Below, in pieces: positions 18,801 through 28,454 of a stretch of DNA of 64,000 bases; the first letter of the stretch is position 1, and every line of letters begins with the position of its first letter. A program made the position numbers and the translations under genes. The stretch comes from Paenibacillus aceti (lineage in GTDB: Bacteria; Bacillota; Bacilli; Paenibacillales; Paenibacillaceae). The DNA lies in NCBI RefSeq assembly GCF_003614185.1, contig NZ_KZ987724.1:1044149-1108148 (forward strand), in the 5' to 3' direction. Below the pieces are notes generated by a model. The model ran no database searches and had not been told where the DNA came from. It saw only the letters and a program-made list of their open reading frames with translations.

Positions 18801-20892
18801 CGATATCGAGCTTGCTCGGGGGGATTTGAAGACGGAGGCTACGGCTTGCACGATGTCCTTCCAGCGGATTTACGGTATGGAACCGTTGATCCGTATTCTT
18901 ACTAGCCTGCGGGGCGAGACATTCGTTCGCGGCTATATCTATAGCTACAGTGGTCAGACGACCAAGAAGGAATCGCTCAGTCATCTCCTGAGAATCTGTT
19001 ATCCACGCGATGGGGAGGATGAGGCGAAGCTCGGGCAATTGCTGAAGGGGACGGGAATTTCCGAGAAGCTGCTGCTGGAAGCGGCCATGTATGCGCCGCA
19101 ATGGATTGAAATTGTGTCGCGGCATTTGGGCTGGGAAGGGCTGCGCAGTGCCGCATGGTATTTCCATGCTCATGTTAATGAGAGCTTTTCCGCGGAAAAA
19201 GAGACAATCGTCGCCCATTATTCACCGATTACGCCGCAGGAATTTAATGACGGGGCATTTGACGTCAATTGGTTCAATGAAGCTTATCGCATGATTGGGG
19301 AGGAGCGCTTCCGCCTGTTATATGACTGCGCCAAGTATATTTCCGCGGGCTCCAATCACCGCCGTTCGCAGCTGTTCGCCGATTCGGTTCTGGGCCGTCT
19401 GCGTCTGGAAGACATGCAGCGTTCTGTCATCGATAAAAGGAACAAGGAGCATTTACTGGCATACAGCTTGATTCCGTTCAAGTCTGATCGGGAGCAGGAT
19501 TTGCGTGAGCGATACAGCTTCATTCAGGAGTTCTTGAAGCAGAGCAGGAGCTTTGGCGCGCAGCGCCGGGCCAGCGAAGGCACGGTCGGGCAAATTGCGC
19601 TGGGCAATCTGGCCCGTAGTGCGGGATATGCCGATGTGATCCGGCTGACCTGGGATATGGAAGCGCGTATGCTGGAGCAGTTGGCGAGTCTGTTCGAGCC
19701 GTATGCCCTGGATAAGGATACGTCTGTGCGCCTGACGGTGGATGAGGAAGGCAAGACTGAGCTTGAGGTGACCAGCAAGGGCAAGCGGCTGAAATCGGTG
19801 CCGGCCCGATTCAAAAAGGACGGCTATATGGAGCAGCTCAAGCAGGCGAAGACGGAGCTGACCGACCAGTATCGCCGCGCGAAGCGGGAGCTGGAGCGTT
19901 CGATGGCGGAGCAAAGTAATTTCCGCGCTAGTGAACTGGCGGCTTTAGCGGCGAGCCCGGTGCTGCGTCCGCTGGTGGAGGCGCTGGTATTTAAAGCGGA
20001 TCAGCAGCTTGGCTATTTCACGGCAGCGGAGGATGGCACCTTGCGGCTGGTTGAGCCGGGCGGTGATACCTGGGGGCTGGCGGCCAAGGATGAGTTGACG
20101 ATCGCGCATCCGCTGGATCTGTATGAGAGCGGCGAGTGGAGCGAGTATCAGCGGGATTTATTCGCTCGCGGCATTCGGCAGCCGTTCAAGCAGGTGTTCC
20201 GGGAGCTGTACCTGGTGAACGCGGATGAGCGGGCGGGCAAGGCGGGATCGCGACGCTATGCCGGGCATCAGGTGCAGCCGAGCAAGACGGTGGCGCTGCT
20301 GCGCGGACGCGGCTGGACGGTCAGCTACGAGTCCGGTCTGCAAAAAGTGCATTACCGGGACAATATTATCGCCACGATCTACGCGCTGGCCGACTGGTTC
20401 TCGCCAGCGGACACGGAGGCGCCGACCTTGGAGACGGTGGAGTTCCTGGATCGCAAGACGTATCAACGGATTCCAGTCGATCAGGTTCCGCCAGTCCTGT
20501 TCTCGGAGACGATGCGGGACATCGATCTGGTCGTCAGCACCGCGCATGTTGGCGGCGTCGATCCAGAGGCCAGTCTGACGACGATCGAGCTGCGGAAGGT
20601 GATCGTGGAGGAATCCCTGCGCCTGCTCAAGCTGAGCAATGTGAAGCTGGACGGCAATTTTGCCCGTATCGAGGGCAAGCTGGGCGAATATGCCGTGCAT
20701 CTCGGCAGCGGCATGGCCTATAAGCAGGGCACGGGTGCGCTGCACATCATTCCGGTGCATTCCCAGCATCGCGGACGGCTGTTCCTGCCGTTCATGGACG
20801 AGGACCCAAGAACGGCTGAGGTGCTGTCCAAGGTCGTGCTGCTGGCCGAAGACACCAAAATCAAGGACCCGCAGATTTTGGTGCAGTTGTAG
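15894..20892 (+). pseudogene. DUF4132-type giant protein gene split by a frameshift
   Basis: One gene read in two frames. The first frame runs 15894-17237 (ATG after GGAGGGGAG; MDNLNQEEQYW onward) and stops soon after VLDFVQFSYSS. The second resumes in the +1 frame at about 17210 (PPDLVLRKMMYLTAYDMD) and continues to 20892. Removing one base near 17205-17215 would give a single protein of about 1665 residues. The C-terminal part carries the DUF4132 core (SPVLRPLVEALVF, FTAAEDGTLR, IAHPLDLYESGEW, IRQPFKQVFREL) and a terminal domain with VHLGSGMAYKQGTG, PVHSQHRGRLFLPF and LLAEDTKIKDP. The middle is helical-repeat-like. Biochemical function is not established. No other damage is visible, so it may be recent, a sequencing error or programmed shifting. 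Confidence 0.75.
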
Positions 20893-20990
20893 GGGGCGCA
20901 GGTCGAGGGGGTAGCCTAGGGTGAGTGATAGGGCGCCCCAAATGTGCCTTTCGCCCTTAGGCGCGTACCCTAGACGCCTCCTCCCCCCTC

Positions 20991-21174
20991 TAACGAAACT
21001 GGAGAACGCTATTTGAGTCAATTTACGGCCTTTTGAAATCTAACGAAACACCATATCGTTATTCGAGCGAAATAGTACCCGATCAGCCCATTTTCAGCTC
21101 AATAGCGATCCCCAGTTTCGTTAGATCTTTCAAAGGCCTTTTTTTGCCCAAATAGCGTTACCACGTTTCGTTAG
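20991..21174. repeat. Dispersed palindromic element, family A (four motif units)
   Basis: TAACGAAAC at 20991 and 21041, and its complement GTTTCGTTA at 21115 and 21165. Each is coupled to a CGCTATTT/AAATAGCG box about five bases away, imperfectly in the second unit. Pitch is 50-74-50 bp and the element is symmetric overall. It fills the whole gap between the DUF4132-type gene and the next gene. Confidence 0.75.
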
Positions 21175-21189
21175 CGGCCCAAAAGCGTA

Positions 21190-22164
21190 CTAATCCATTA
21201 ACGCAGGCAATATGTATTCTCGAAAAATATCAGGCTGCTCCTTCTTCTTGCGATTGTCATGCGTCTGGACTACCACCGTCTCCAAGCTCGGGATGATATG
21301 GATGAATTGTCCGCCGAAGCCGCGTGCATAGTAGTAATCTACAGCGGACAGCGAATCTACCCACCAATGCCAGCCATAGAAGCCGCGACGCGGCGCTTCC
21401 GCGGGGATCGCCGGCTTGACGGACTTCGCGATGAGTTCCGCGGGGATCAGCTGCTTATTCTTCCACAGCCCTTGCTGCAGATAGAGTTGTCCGAATTTAA
21501 GCATATCGTCAGGGCGCAGCCATAGACCGAAGCCGCCTGTATGGAAGCCCTGCGGATCGGTCTCCCATTGATAGGATTCAATCCCGAGCGGCCCGAATAA
21601 GTGCTTCTCGGCGAACTCGGCCACGGACAGACCGGTCGCTTGCACCAGGATCGCCGACAGCAGCTGCGAGACCCCGGAGTTATACTCCATTCGCACACCT
21701 GGAAGATCGGAGAGGGGTTGATCGAGCACGTAATTGATCCAATCGGAAGTCCGGGTCATCGTCGGAAAAGAATTCCGCCCGCCAAACTCAGTCCACTCAA
21801 AGCCCGCCGACATCGTTAATAGATGCTCCAGCGTAATGTCGAGCTTGCGAGAATCCGGGATTCCGCGCTGATCCGAACCATTCTCATGGCCTGATGTATC
21901 TCTGACAGACCGATATTCAGCCTTAATCCTAAGCTCAGGGAAAAACTTTGAAATCGCCGTGTCCGGCGGCGGAACCACACCTTTCTCCATTCCGATACAT
22001 ATGAGCGCGGAGAGAATACTTTTGGTGCAGGAATTGATCTTGGCGATTTGATCCTTAAATCTCGGTTCCTTATAATATTCGAAGATAAGCCTGCCTTGCT
22101 TGCGAATCAGACAGCTCCTTAGCTTCAGGTCTGCAAGAGGGGAGAATAGTGAAGATAGATTCAT
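21190..22164 (-). CDS. Serine hydrolase of the beta-lactamase (class C/esterase) fold
   Basis: 324-residue protein with the SxxK nucleophile motif SCTKS, the tyrosine motif YNSGVSQLL, and a C-terminal GGQFIHIIPSLETVVV stretch where the KTG-like strand lies. No signal peptide is seen, so it probably acts in the cytoplasm or is an esterase/peptidase-like enzyme, not a resistance enzyme. The frame extends to 22248, but AAAGGATG precedes the ATG at 22164 (MNLSSLF), which I use; the ATG at 22173 is an alternative. Upstream lies the terminator of the alkaline phosphatase gene, so it needs its own promoter or read-through. Confidence 0.82.
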   Translation of the reverse strand: MNLSSLFSPLADLKLRSCLIRKQGRLIFEYYKEPRFKDQIAKINSCTKSILSALICIGMEKGVVPPPDTAISKFFPELRIKAEYRSVRDTSGHENGSDQRGIPDSRKLDITLEHLLTMSAGFEWTEFGGRNSFPTMTRTSDWINYVLDQPLSDLPGVRMEYNSGVSQLLSAILVQATGLSVAEFAEKHLFGPLGIESYQWETDPQGFHTGGFGLWLRPDDMLKFGQLYLQQGLWKNKQLIPAELIAKSVKPAIPAEAPRRGFYGWHWWVDSLSAVDYYYARGFGGQFIHIIPSLETVVVQTHDNRKKKEQPDIFREYILPALMD

Positions 22165-22226
22165 GTCGTTCATCCTTTGGCTGATGATATATGTACCCAT
22201 ATTATGACCTAATTGAGCATAAAAAA

Positions 22227-22263
22227 CAGCCCTCCACGTCATTCGCATGACGAAGGGGCTGCT
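22227..22263 (-). terminator. Terminator of the alkaline phosphatase gene
   Basis: On the minus strand AGCCCCTTCGTCAT pairs with ATGACGTGGAGGGCT around a four-base loop and is followed by GTTTTTTA. It lies directly after the stop at 22278. Confidence 0.85.
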
Positions 22264-22277
22264 ATTTTGGAATCAGA

Positions 22278-23543
22278 TTATTTCTTTGCCTTCAGGCCGA
22301 GAGCCTGCATCAGCTTGCTGAATACTTCTGTATTCTCATAGCTTCCTGTGAATAGCTCTGCGTTCTTTCCGATGGCTGTGAGCGGGATGTCTACCGCCGT
22401 ATGTCCAGAGGTAGTCCAGTCCACGACGAATTTATCTTTGGATTTGGCGATGGCGAATGGTCCATCTTCCTGGGAAATGCCATCTCCTGATTCATCCTTA
22501 TCATCGATCGGTTCAATCGCGAGCCCGCCAGTTTCATGATCCGCCAGCACGAGTACCAGGGTATCCGGGTTCTTCTTGGCAAAATCCTTGGCCAACTTCA
22601 CGGCTTTATCCAGCTCCTGGCCCGATTTGATCGTCATCTTCGCATTGTTCTCATGGGCGAACTCATCCGTGCCTTCCTCTTCAACCATCAGGAAGAAGCC
22701 TTTTTTGTTCGTGGAGAGGGTATCCAGCGCTTTCTGCGTCATTTCCGGCAAAGAGACCACCGGATCGTAAATATCTCCTTCGCCTTCCGGATTCTGCTGG
22801 AACATTTCCTCATTAGCGAACAGTCCGAGCAGCTTGCCGCTCTTGGCTTTTTGCAGCTCCGACTTGCTTGAGATATAAGTATAGCCCAATTGCTTCGCCT
22901 TGTTCACCAGATTGCCCTGCGTTCCTTTGCTCTTCTCCGAAGGGTCTTCCGCAGGCTCATCCTTGAATTTACCTGGATCTCCGGCCGGATACCAGAAATC
23001 TTCACCTCCGCCAAGAATAACATCGAGCTTGCTCTCGGTAATGAACTGTAGAGCGATGTCGCTCTGTTTGGAGCGGTCCTCGACATGCGCGCCGAAGGCT
23101 GCGCCCGTGGCATCCGTAACCTGGCTCGTCGTGACGACGCCCGTGGATTTTCCGGCATCCTTGGCATATTCCATAATCGTCTTGACCTTTTTCTTATTCG
23201 CGTCCAGACCGATTGCGCCATTGTATGTCTTCACTCCGCTTGCATAAGCCGTGGCTGCCGCCGCCGAGTCGGTTATCGGCACGATCGAGCTCGTATGAAC
23301 TAAACCCACATAAGGCATATCGTCCATCGCCAGCTTCCCGTTGACACCAACGGTGGCCAGACGGATTGCATTGCGTGCAGCCGTACCCATTCCATCGCCG
23401 ATAAATAGGATTACATTTTTCGTATGCGGGGTTGCAGCTTCCGCATGATTGGAAATTTGCGTTGTAATAGCCCCAGAGACGAGGAGTGCTGCGGCGGTTG
23501 TGGCTACAATCGCTTGTTTCAGTTTGGTCTTATGTGGTTTCAT
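22278..23543 (-). CDS. Secreted alkaline phosphatase
   Basis: 421-residue PhoA-family phosphomonoesterase. A Sec signal peptide is visible (KTKLKQAIVATTAAALLV, cleavage likely near AEA-ATP, residue 37). Metal-binding Asp50 lies in LFIGDGMGTA, and the phosphorylated Ser93 in ITDSAAAATAYASG. Zinc/magnesium ligands follow in MVEEEGTDEFAHENN, LVLADHETGGLA and TTSGHTAVDIP. Length is normal for Bacillus-type enzymes. GGGAGGG precedes the ATG by about ten bases. It is exported to release phosphate from organic esters. The upstream region has loosely spaced TTAACA-like hexamers, too degenerate to call a Pho box. Confidence 0.93.
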   Translation of the reverse strand: MKPHKTKLKQAIVATTAAALLVSGAITTQISNHAEAATPHTKNVILFIGDGMGTAARNAIRLATVGVNGKLAMDDMPYVGLVHTSSIVPITDSAAAATAYASGVKTYNGAIGLDANKKKVKTIMEYAKDAGKSTGVVTTSQVTDATGAAFGAHVEDRSKQSDIALQFITESKLDVILGGGEDFWYPAGDPGKFKDEPAEDPSEKSKGTQGNLVNKAKQLGYTYISSKSELQKAKSGKLLGLFANEEMFQQNPEGEGDIYDPVVSLPEMTQKALDTLSTNKKGFFLMVEEEGTDEFAHENNAKMTIKSGQELDKAVKLAKDFAKKNPDTLVLVLADHETGGLAIEPIDDKDESGDGISQEDGPFAIAKSKDKFVVDWTTSGHTAVDIPLTAIGKNAELFTGSYENTEVFSKLMQALGLKAKK

Positions 23544-23673
23544 ATTTTATTTACCCTCCCAAATAGTGGTTTACAAATTTAATAGTAAGTTACATATGTT
23601 AAGAGAGTGTTTCTTTAATTACCATATCATGTAAACTGCAGAGTCTGTCCCGTTACGAACCTCGCGCTAAGTC

Positions 23674-23861
23674 GAAAACTGCAAATATGCAGGCTTTTCA
23701 CCTCTAACCCACCTGTCTGTAGCAAATTCCTGCAAATGTGCAGGCTTTTCCATCCTTTTCTGCGAAAGTGGGCTGATAGATAGAAAAAAGATGCATATTC
23801 GCAGGAATTTACGTTTTCGGGGCGAGGTAGTCGCCCAATTCCTGCAAATGTGCAGGCTTTT
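23674..23861. repeat. Dispersed four-palindrome element, family B (copy 2)
   Basis: Palindrome centres near 23686, 23737, 23797 and 23847 (CTGCAAATATGCAG, CCTGCAAATGTGCAGG, ATGCATATTCGCAG, CCTGCAAATGTGCAGG), about 50-60-50 bp apart. Total length and intervening words (GCAAATTCCTGC, GAAAAAAGATGC) match the copy at 49130-49317. It fills most of the gap between the asparaginase terminator and the phosphatase promoter. Confidence 0.78.
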
Positions 23862-23880
23862 CCATCCGGAACGCAAAACA

Positions 23881-23910
23881 AGACCATCAGGACGAACTTC
23901 CTGATGGTCT
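23881..23910 (-). terminator. Terminator of the L-asparaginase gene
   Basis: AGACCATCAGGA pairs with TCCTGATGGTCT around a six-base loop. On the minus strand it is followed by TGTTTTGC and lies 26 bp after the stop. Confidence 0.8.
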
Positions 23911-23935
23911 CGCTTAAGTCAACACCGGACTACTT

Positions 23936-24973
23936 CTAATACTCGTTGAACATGGAGGCGATCTCGTGATAATCCGTCGTCTGCGTCAGCGCGAGGGAGA
24001 GGAGAATCCTTGCTTTCTGCGGGACGAGACTGTTGCAAGGGATCGAATTGGCGGACAGATCGATATAAGCGTCCTTGAGCGTGATTCCGCTGGATATCCG
24101 CGAGCAGCGCACGACCGGGATATTGCTATTCTTAAGAGAGCGAACCCGATCGATCCACGGCTTGCTATAGATGCCTCCGCCCGCACCGGCGATGACGATT
24201 CCTTGGGAGATCGTCGCCAGATAGTCGAGAATGCCCGGATCGGCATCGACATGGAAATAAGCGACCGATACGGCGGGCAGCTCCGTAATATTCGAAATAT
24301 CGAATTGGGCATCGGTCGTATGCTTCTTCAGGGAGCGGGTATAGAAGAATGCCTGATGGTCCCGCATATAACCGAGGCAGCCGAAGTCCCGTTCATCGAA
24401 GGCATTGGCCTTGAAGGTATTTACCTTCTGTACATCTCTGCCGCTATAGATCCCTTCTGCAAACACAACCATGACCCCTTGTCCCTGAGCCTCCGGGTTC
24501 GCCGCCAGCGCGACGGACTGGAACAGATTCAGCGGCCCATCAGCGCTAATCGCGGTCGCTGGGCGCATCGAGCCGGTAATAATGACCGGTTTATCCGTCT
24601 TCACGACCAGATTCAGGAAATAGGAAGTTTCATCCAGTGTATCCGTGCCATGGGTAATGACGAAGCCATGCACATCGGGTCTCAGTGCCATTTTATTGAT
24701 GATGGTCGCCAGAGTCAGCCAGTGCTGACCGGTAATATCGGCGCTGCACAGATTGCTGATCTGAATGCCCAGACAATTGGCAATTTCATTCAAGTGCGGC
24801 ACACTGTCCAGCAGATGCTCAATCGGCAGCGAGCCGGGCTCATAGTTCAAGGTTTTATGCGCTTCACCGCTGCCCGCAATCGTCCCGCCGGTGGCTAGAA
24901 CCACTACATTTTTCAATTCAGGATTGTAAGAAGGCAGTGTGTCAAATTGTACGGAATAATCAGGTATTATCAT
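23936..24973 (-). CDS. L-asparaginase (type II family, no signal peptide)
   Basis: 345-residue asparaginase that hydrolyses asparagine to aspartate and ammonia. The first catalytic threonine is in LATGGTIAG (Thr31) and the second triad is in ITHGTDTLDE (Thr110-Asp111), with the lysine downstream before PVIITGSMRP. The C-terminal half has GIVIAGAGGG and the SRISSG segment. The ATG at 24973 (MIIPDYSVQF) follows GGAAAGGAAAC; the frame extends eight codons further upstream without a good site. No signal peptide or lipobox is visible, so a cytoplasmic enzyme is likely despite type II sequence features. Confidence 0.9.
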   Translation of the reverse strand: MIIPDYSVQFDTLPSYNPELKNVVVLATGGTIAGSGEAHKTLNYEPGSLPIEHLLDSVPHLNEIANCLGIQISNLCSADITGQHWLTLATIINKMALRPDVHGFVITHGTDTLDETSYFLNLVVKTDKPVIITGSMRPATAISADGPLNLFQSVALAANPEAQGQGVMVVFAEGIYSGRDVQKVNTFKANAFDERDFGCLGYMRDHQAFFYTRSLKKHTTDAQFDISNITELPAVSVAYFHVDADPGILDYLATISQGIVIAGAGGGIYSKPWIDRVRSLKNSNIPVVRCSRISSGITLKDAYIDLSANSIPCNSLVPQKARILLSLALTQTTDYHEIASMFNEY

Positions 24974-25165
24974 GTGCGAGTTTCCTTTCCGATTCAATCT
25001 CTTCAGTCTGAAAATTAACCTATATTGGGCAATAAGTCAAATACATGCGCTGTAGTCTGCCACGCGATAAACAAAACAATTCACCTGCAATAAAAATAAT
25101 TAATTTTACTTATCGTCCTTTCTTTTGTATGTTGTAATAAACATTGAGAAGGGTGATGACTAGAC

Positions 25166-26524
25166 ATGAAGGAGCTACCAGAGTTATATCGTGAACAGTT
25201 TCCTTATTCTGCGCCTCCGCGTATTCTGTTCGACGGGATAGAAGTTCCTGCCGCGCTGCCCTCGGATATATTTATTACGGACACAACATTTCGGGATGGT
25301 CAGCAGGCCAGGCCTCCTTATACAGTGAAGCAGATTGAGACCTTATTTGATTTTCTACATCGTTTATCCGGGCCTCGTGGCGTGATTCGCCAATCTGAAT
25401 TCTTTCTCTATACGAAGAAGGATCGTGATGCAGCTTACGCCTGTATGGAGAAGGGATATCTATTTCCTGAGGTAACGTCCTGGATCAGGGCGGTGAAGCA
25501 GGATTTTGCCTTAGTCAAAGAGATGGGAATCAAAGAGACCGGAATTCTGACCTCGATCTCTGATTATCATATTCATCTGAAGCTGGGGATGAGCAGAGAG
25601 CAAGCTATGAAGCAATATCTTGATGTGGTAACAGCTGCTCTTGAGGCGGGGATTCGCCCGCGCTGTCATCTGGAGGATATCACCCGGGCGGATATGAAGG
25701 GGATGGTGATTCCCTTTGTCCGCAAGCTGGTCGAATTGTCTGAAGAGAGCGGGATTCCGGTCAAGGTGAGGCTCTGCGATACGATGGGGCTTGGTGTGTC
25801 CTATCCGGGGGCGATGCTGCCAAGGAGTGTGCCTAGAATCATCCATTGCTTACGGACGGAGACGGGCATTACCAGTGATCTGTTGGAGTGGCATGGACAT
25901 AATGACTTCTATAAGGTTTTGACTAATGCGGCAACAGCCTGGCTGTACGGAGTAGGGGGGATCAACGGAACATTGCTCGGGTTTGGGGAGCGTACAGGGA
26001 ATACGCCGATTGAAGCGCTATTGATCGAGTATATGGGACTTACCGGGGATACTTCCGTCGATACCACTATTATTACGGAGATCGCTGAGTATTTTGCGCG
26101 CGAGCTGAACTATCAGGTGCCGCCGATGACGCCGTTTATCGGATCGCAAATCAATGTAACCTCTGCCGGAATTCATGCGGATGGTGTGGTGAAGAATGAA
26201 GAGATTTACAATATTTTTGATACCGGAGCATTGCTGAATCGGCCGCTGGGGGTACATGTGACCGATAAAGCCGGATCTGCCGGAGTCGCCTTCTGGGTGA
26301 ATCAACGATTGGGACTTGGTGGGGATGAACGCATCGATAAGCGCCATGAGGGCATCCAGCGGATGACGGTGTGGGTGGCTGAGCAATACAAGGACGGTCG
26401 CACGACGAGTTTGTCGGATGTGGAGCTTCTGGTGGCGGCGAAGGAATATTTGCCGGAATTTTTTGAGGGGGAATCGGAGGCTGCTGCTGGAGAAGCTACT
26501 GGCACAGATACCCTTCTACCATAA
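25166..26524 (+). CDS. HMGL-like acyltransferase resembling Re-citrate synthase / homocitrate synthase
   Basis: 452-residue TIM-barrel enzyme of the pyruvate-carboxylase/HMG-CoA-lyase-like superfamily. The N-terminal metal-binding motif reads ITDTTFRDGQQARPPYT, with IRQSEFFLYTKKDRDAAY, RCHLEDITRAD, LEWHGHNDFYKV (metal histidines) and GGINGTLLGFGERTGN. From memory of that family, the opening motif and length resemble anaerobe Re-type citrate synthases and homocitrate synthases more than LeuA, and the allosteric LeuA C-terminal domain is absent. It probably condenses acetyl-CoA with a 2-oxoacid; the acceptor cannot be read from sequence. It stands alone, divergent from the asparaginase gene, with GAAGGGTGATG upstream of the start. 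Confidence 0.75.
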   Translation: MKELPELYREQFPYSAPPRILFDGIEVPAALPSDIFITDTTFRDGQQARPPYTVKQIETLFDFLHRLSGPRGVIRQSEFFLYTKKDRDAAYACMEKGYLFPEVTSWIRAVKQDFALVKEMGIKETGILTSISDYHIHLKLGMSREQAMKQYLDVVTAALEAGIRPRCHLEDITRADMKGMVIPFVRKLVELSEESGIPVKVRLCDTMGLGVSYPGAMLPRSVPRIIHCLRTETGITSDLLEWHGHNDFYKVLTNAATAWLYGVGGINGTLLGFGERTGNTPIEALLIEYMGLTGDTSVDTTIITEIAEYFARELNYQVPPMTPFIGSQINVTSAGIHADGVVKNEEIYNIFDTGALLNRPLGVHVTDKAGSAGVAFWVNQRLGLGGDERIDKRHEGIQRMTVWVAEQYKDGRTTSLSDVELLVAAKEYLPEFFEGESEAAAGEATGTDTLLP

Positions 26525-26584
26525 AACGCCTATTAAAATAGGCCAACCAGAAATCTCTGGCTGACCTAACCTCATAATAATTCG

Positions 26585-26609
26585 AAAGCCTGCAAATCTG
26601 CAGGAATTT
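26585..26609. repeat. Single palindrome unit of family B
   Basis: AAAGCCTGCAAATCTGCAGGAATTT: one unit of the motif found four at a time at 14843, 23674 and 49130. It combines the GCCTGCA and GCAGGAATTT ends. It lies between two convergent genes and could also form a short bidirectional hairpin. Confidence 0.6.
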
Positions 26610-26652
26610 CCTCAGAACATTCTGATGTATGTGTATGATCGAATAAAATACT

Positions 26653-27540
26653 TTATTTAATAGAAGCTTCGTAGATATCTTCAATCGATTTGGCCAGCAT
26701 AGTGTTGAACTCCTCATCACTCTGGTCAACGGTCAAGCCTTGTGACAGAGCGCGGGAGAAGCTGGCGATCAGCCCGTGATTGCGGGCCAGTTTGTCATTG
26801 GCATCAGCCTGCGAATAGCCGCCGGACAGAGCCACCACTCGAACGACATGCGGATCGGAGATCAGATCGCTGTAGAAATTGTCTTGAGTAGGAATAGACA
26901 GCTTCAGCATAACCTTCGCGTCCGGGTCCAGCTTGCTCAACTGAGCGGAGATTTCCTGCTTCAATATTTGCTCAGAGGCTTCCTTATCCTTGCTGTGGAT
27001 ATCCACTTCTGGCTCAATAATCGGGACAAGCCCTGCTTTGATAATTTGCTTGCCAATTTCAAATTGCTGGGCAACGACCTTCTTGATTCCGTCCGGATTT
27101 GCTTCCTTGATCACCGAGCGCATCTTCGTTCCGAAGATATGGCGCTCAACCGCCCGCTTCAGCAGATCATCAAGCCCGGAAATCGGCTTCATCAGCTGAA
27201 CTCCGTGCTCTTGTTCGGCCAATCCCTGGTCAATCTTGAGGAATGGTACGATGCCTTTCTTTTCCCACAGATAGTCGGCGGTAAGCTGTCCGTCAATGCT
27301 ACGATCCATCGTATTCTCGAACAGAATGGCGCCCAGGATGCGCTTGGAGTCAAATGCAGGACTCTTGATAATGCGCGTTCTCATCTCATGTACCAGGGCG
27401 AACATCTCTTCATCATTGGAATAGCTGTCTTCCTTGACTCCGTATTGCCGGAGAGCCTTGGGAGTGCTGCCGCCGCTCTGATCGAGGGCTGCAATGAAGC
27501 CTTGCCCCGATTGGATTCTATTGAATTGCTCAGTATTCAT
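26653..27540 (-). CDS. Class I fructose-bisphosphate aldolase
   Basis: 295-residue class I (Schiff-base) aldolase of the type seen in Staphylococcus and other Bacillota. It cleaves or forms fructose-1,6-bisphosphate in glycolysis/gluconeogenesis. The family N-terminus [36 protein letters not shown] (active-site lysine region), [18 protein letters not shown] and the C-terminal [14 protein letters not shown] are present. The start ATG follows AAAGGGGAAG. It is monocistronic and has no link to iolJ, which would be a class II enzyme. Confidence 0.9.
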   Translation of the reverse strand: MNTEQFNRIQSGQGFIAALDQSGGSTPKALRQYGVKEDSYSNDEEMFALVHEMRTRIIKSPAFDSKRILGAILFENTMDRSIDGQLTADYLWEKKGIVPFLKIDQGLAEQEHGVQLMKPISGLDDLLKRAVERHIFGTKMRSVIKEANPDGIKKVVAQQFEIGKQIIKAGLVPIIEPEVDIHSKDKEASEQILKQEISAQLSKLDPDAKVMLKLSIPTQDNFYSDLISDPHVVRVVALSGGYSQADANDKLARNHGLIASFSRALSQGLTVDQSDEEFNTMLAKSIEDIYEASIK

Positions 27541-27640
27541 GAATACTTCCCCTTTCTCTAACTGAAAATGAAAGCGATCTTGAATCTCTTATATTATAGC
27601 ACTTATCGAAGTGGGAGATACATTTCGTTCTGCGCATCCG

Positions 27641-28240
27641 TTATTTAGCCAGCAGATTGATATGATCCAGATCGGTGCTGCTGTTAAAGATAAATTCCAA
27701 TTTATAATTTCCGCGGATATAAGTGAGCTTGGTCTGCTTCTTCTTGCCAGTTTTGAAGGTTTTCGTGGAATCGGGAGCGAACCAATGCTTCTTGACCATG
27801 CTCATCGTAATGCCGCCGATATTTGTTTGCCGTTCAACATTGGTGCCAAAATAGCGGATTTCCTTGATTTTATCGGATTTATCATATAAAAAAGCATAGC
27901 CCGGGCTTCCCATATCAGCGCTGTATAAATCGAAGTCACTTGCTTTTTTACGCTCTGCCATAGGTTCGCCGATCCCTTTAATTACATCCTTCCGGGTGCT
28001 CTTGCCGATCGTCAGGTCGCTTACTGCCCCAGGGAACTGTCCCTTCAAGGCAGGCTTATAGAAGCTATTTAGCGTCCGAAGCGCTTGTGCCGTATCTTCA
28101 TCGTTCTGGCTTGCCGCAGCTGCCGCCTTCACCTGATGCGCTGGTAATGCCACGCCTCCTACCATAGTTGCTCCGATGCCGACTACACCTGCGATCGCAA
28201 TAGAAGTCCATGCTTTTTTCGCGAATTGTTTCATGTTCAT
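27641..28240 (-). CDS. Secreted DUF4309 (YjgB-like) protein
   Basis: 199-residue protein with a Sec signal (KKAWTSIAIAGVVGIGATMV, cleavage probably near VKA-AAAA). The mature part matches the DUF4309/YjgB family: LNSFYKPALKGQFPGA, IGKSTRKDVIKGIGEP, GYAFLYDKSDKIKEIRYFG and LTYIRGNYKLEFIF. Related Bacillus proteins are extracellular; the biochemical role is unknown. ATG at 28240 follows GAGGAGTG. It stands alone, divergent from the cluster at 28455. Confidence 0.8.
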   Translation of the reverse strand: MNMKQFAKKAWTSIAIAGVVGIGATMVGGVALPAHQVKAAAAASQNDEDTAQALRTLNSFYKPALKGQFPGAVSDLTIGKSTRKDVIKGIGEPMAERKKASDFDLYSADMGSPGYAFLYDKSDKIKEIRYFGTNVERQTNIGGITMSMVKKHWFAPDSTKTFKTGKKKQTKLTYIRGNYKLEFIFNSSTDLDHINLLAK

Positions 28241-28454
28241 TACTGATTCACTCCTCGTGTCATGTATTTTTATGTCAATTCACAGTCTAAATCATAGTCA
28301 CATTGACCCCAAAATTGGGTTACGTTTCTATAATATTCAGATGTCATTTCTGACATTTTGTCTGAAATATTTATCGATAAACATTAAATTATTATTGATA
28401 ATCGATATTTTATTTGGCATACTTGGATTATCATAATTAAAGGGATGTGACTGA

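Noticed and set aside
20158-21021. 287-codon ORF opposite the end of the DUF4132-type gene
   Set aside because: Antisense artefact of a GC-rich stretch; no recognisable protein features.
23560-23640. Pho box upstream of the alkaline phosphatase gene
   Set aside because: TTAACA-like hexamers are present but spacing and sequence are too poor for a call.
23966-24898. 310-codon ORF opposite L-asparaginase
   Set aside because: Shadow of a well-supported gene; no family resemblance or ribosome site.
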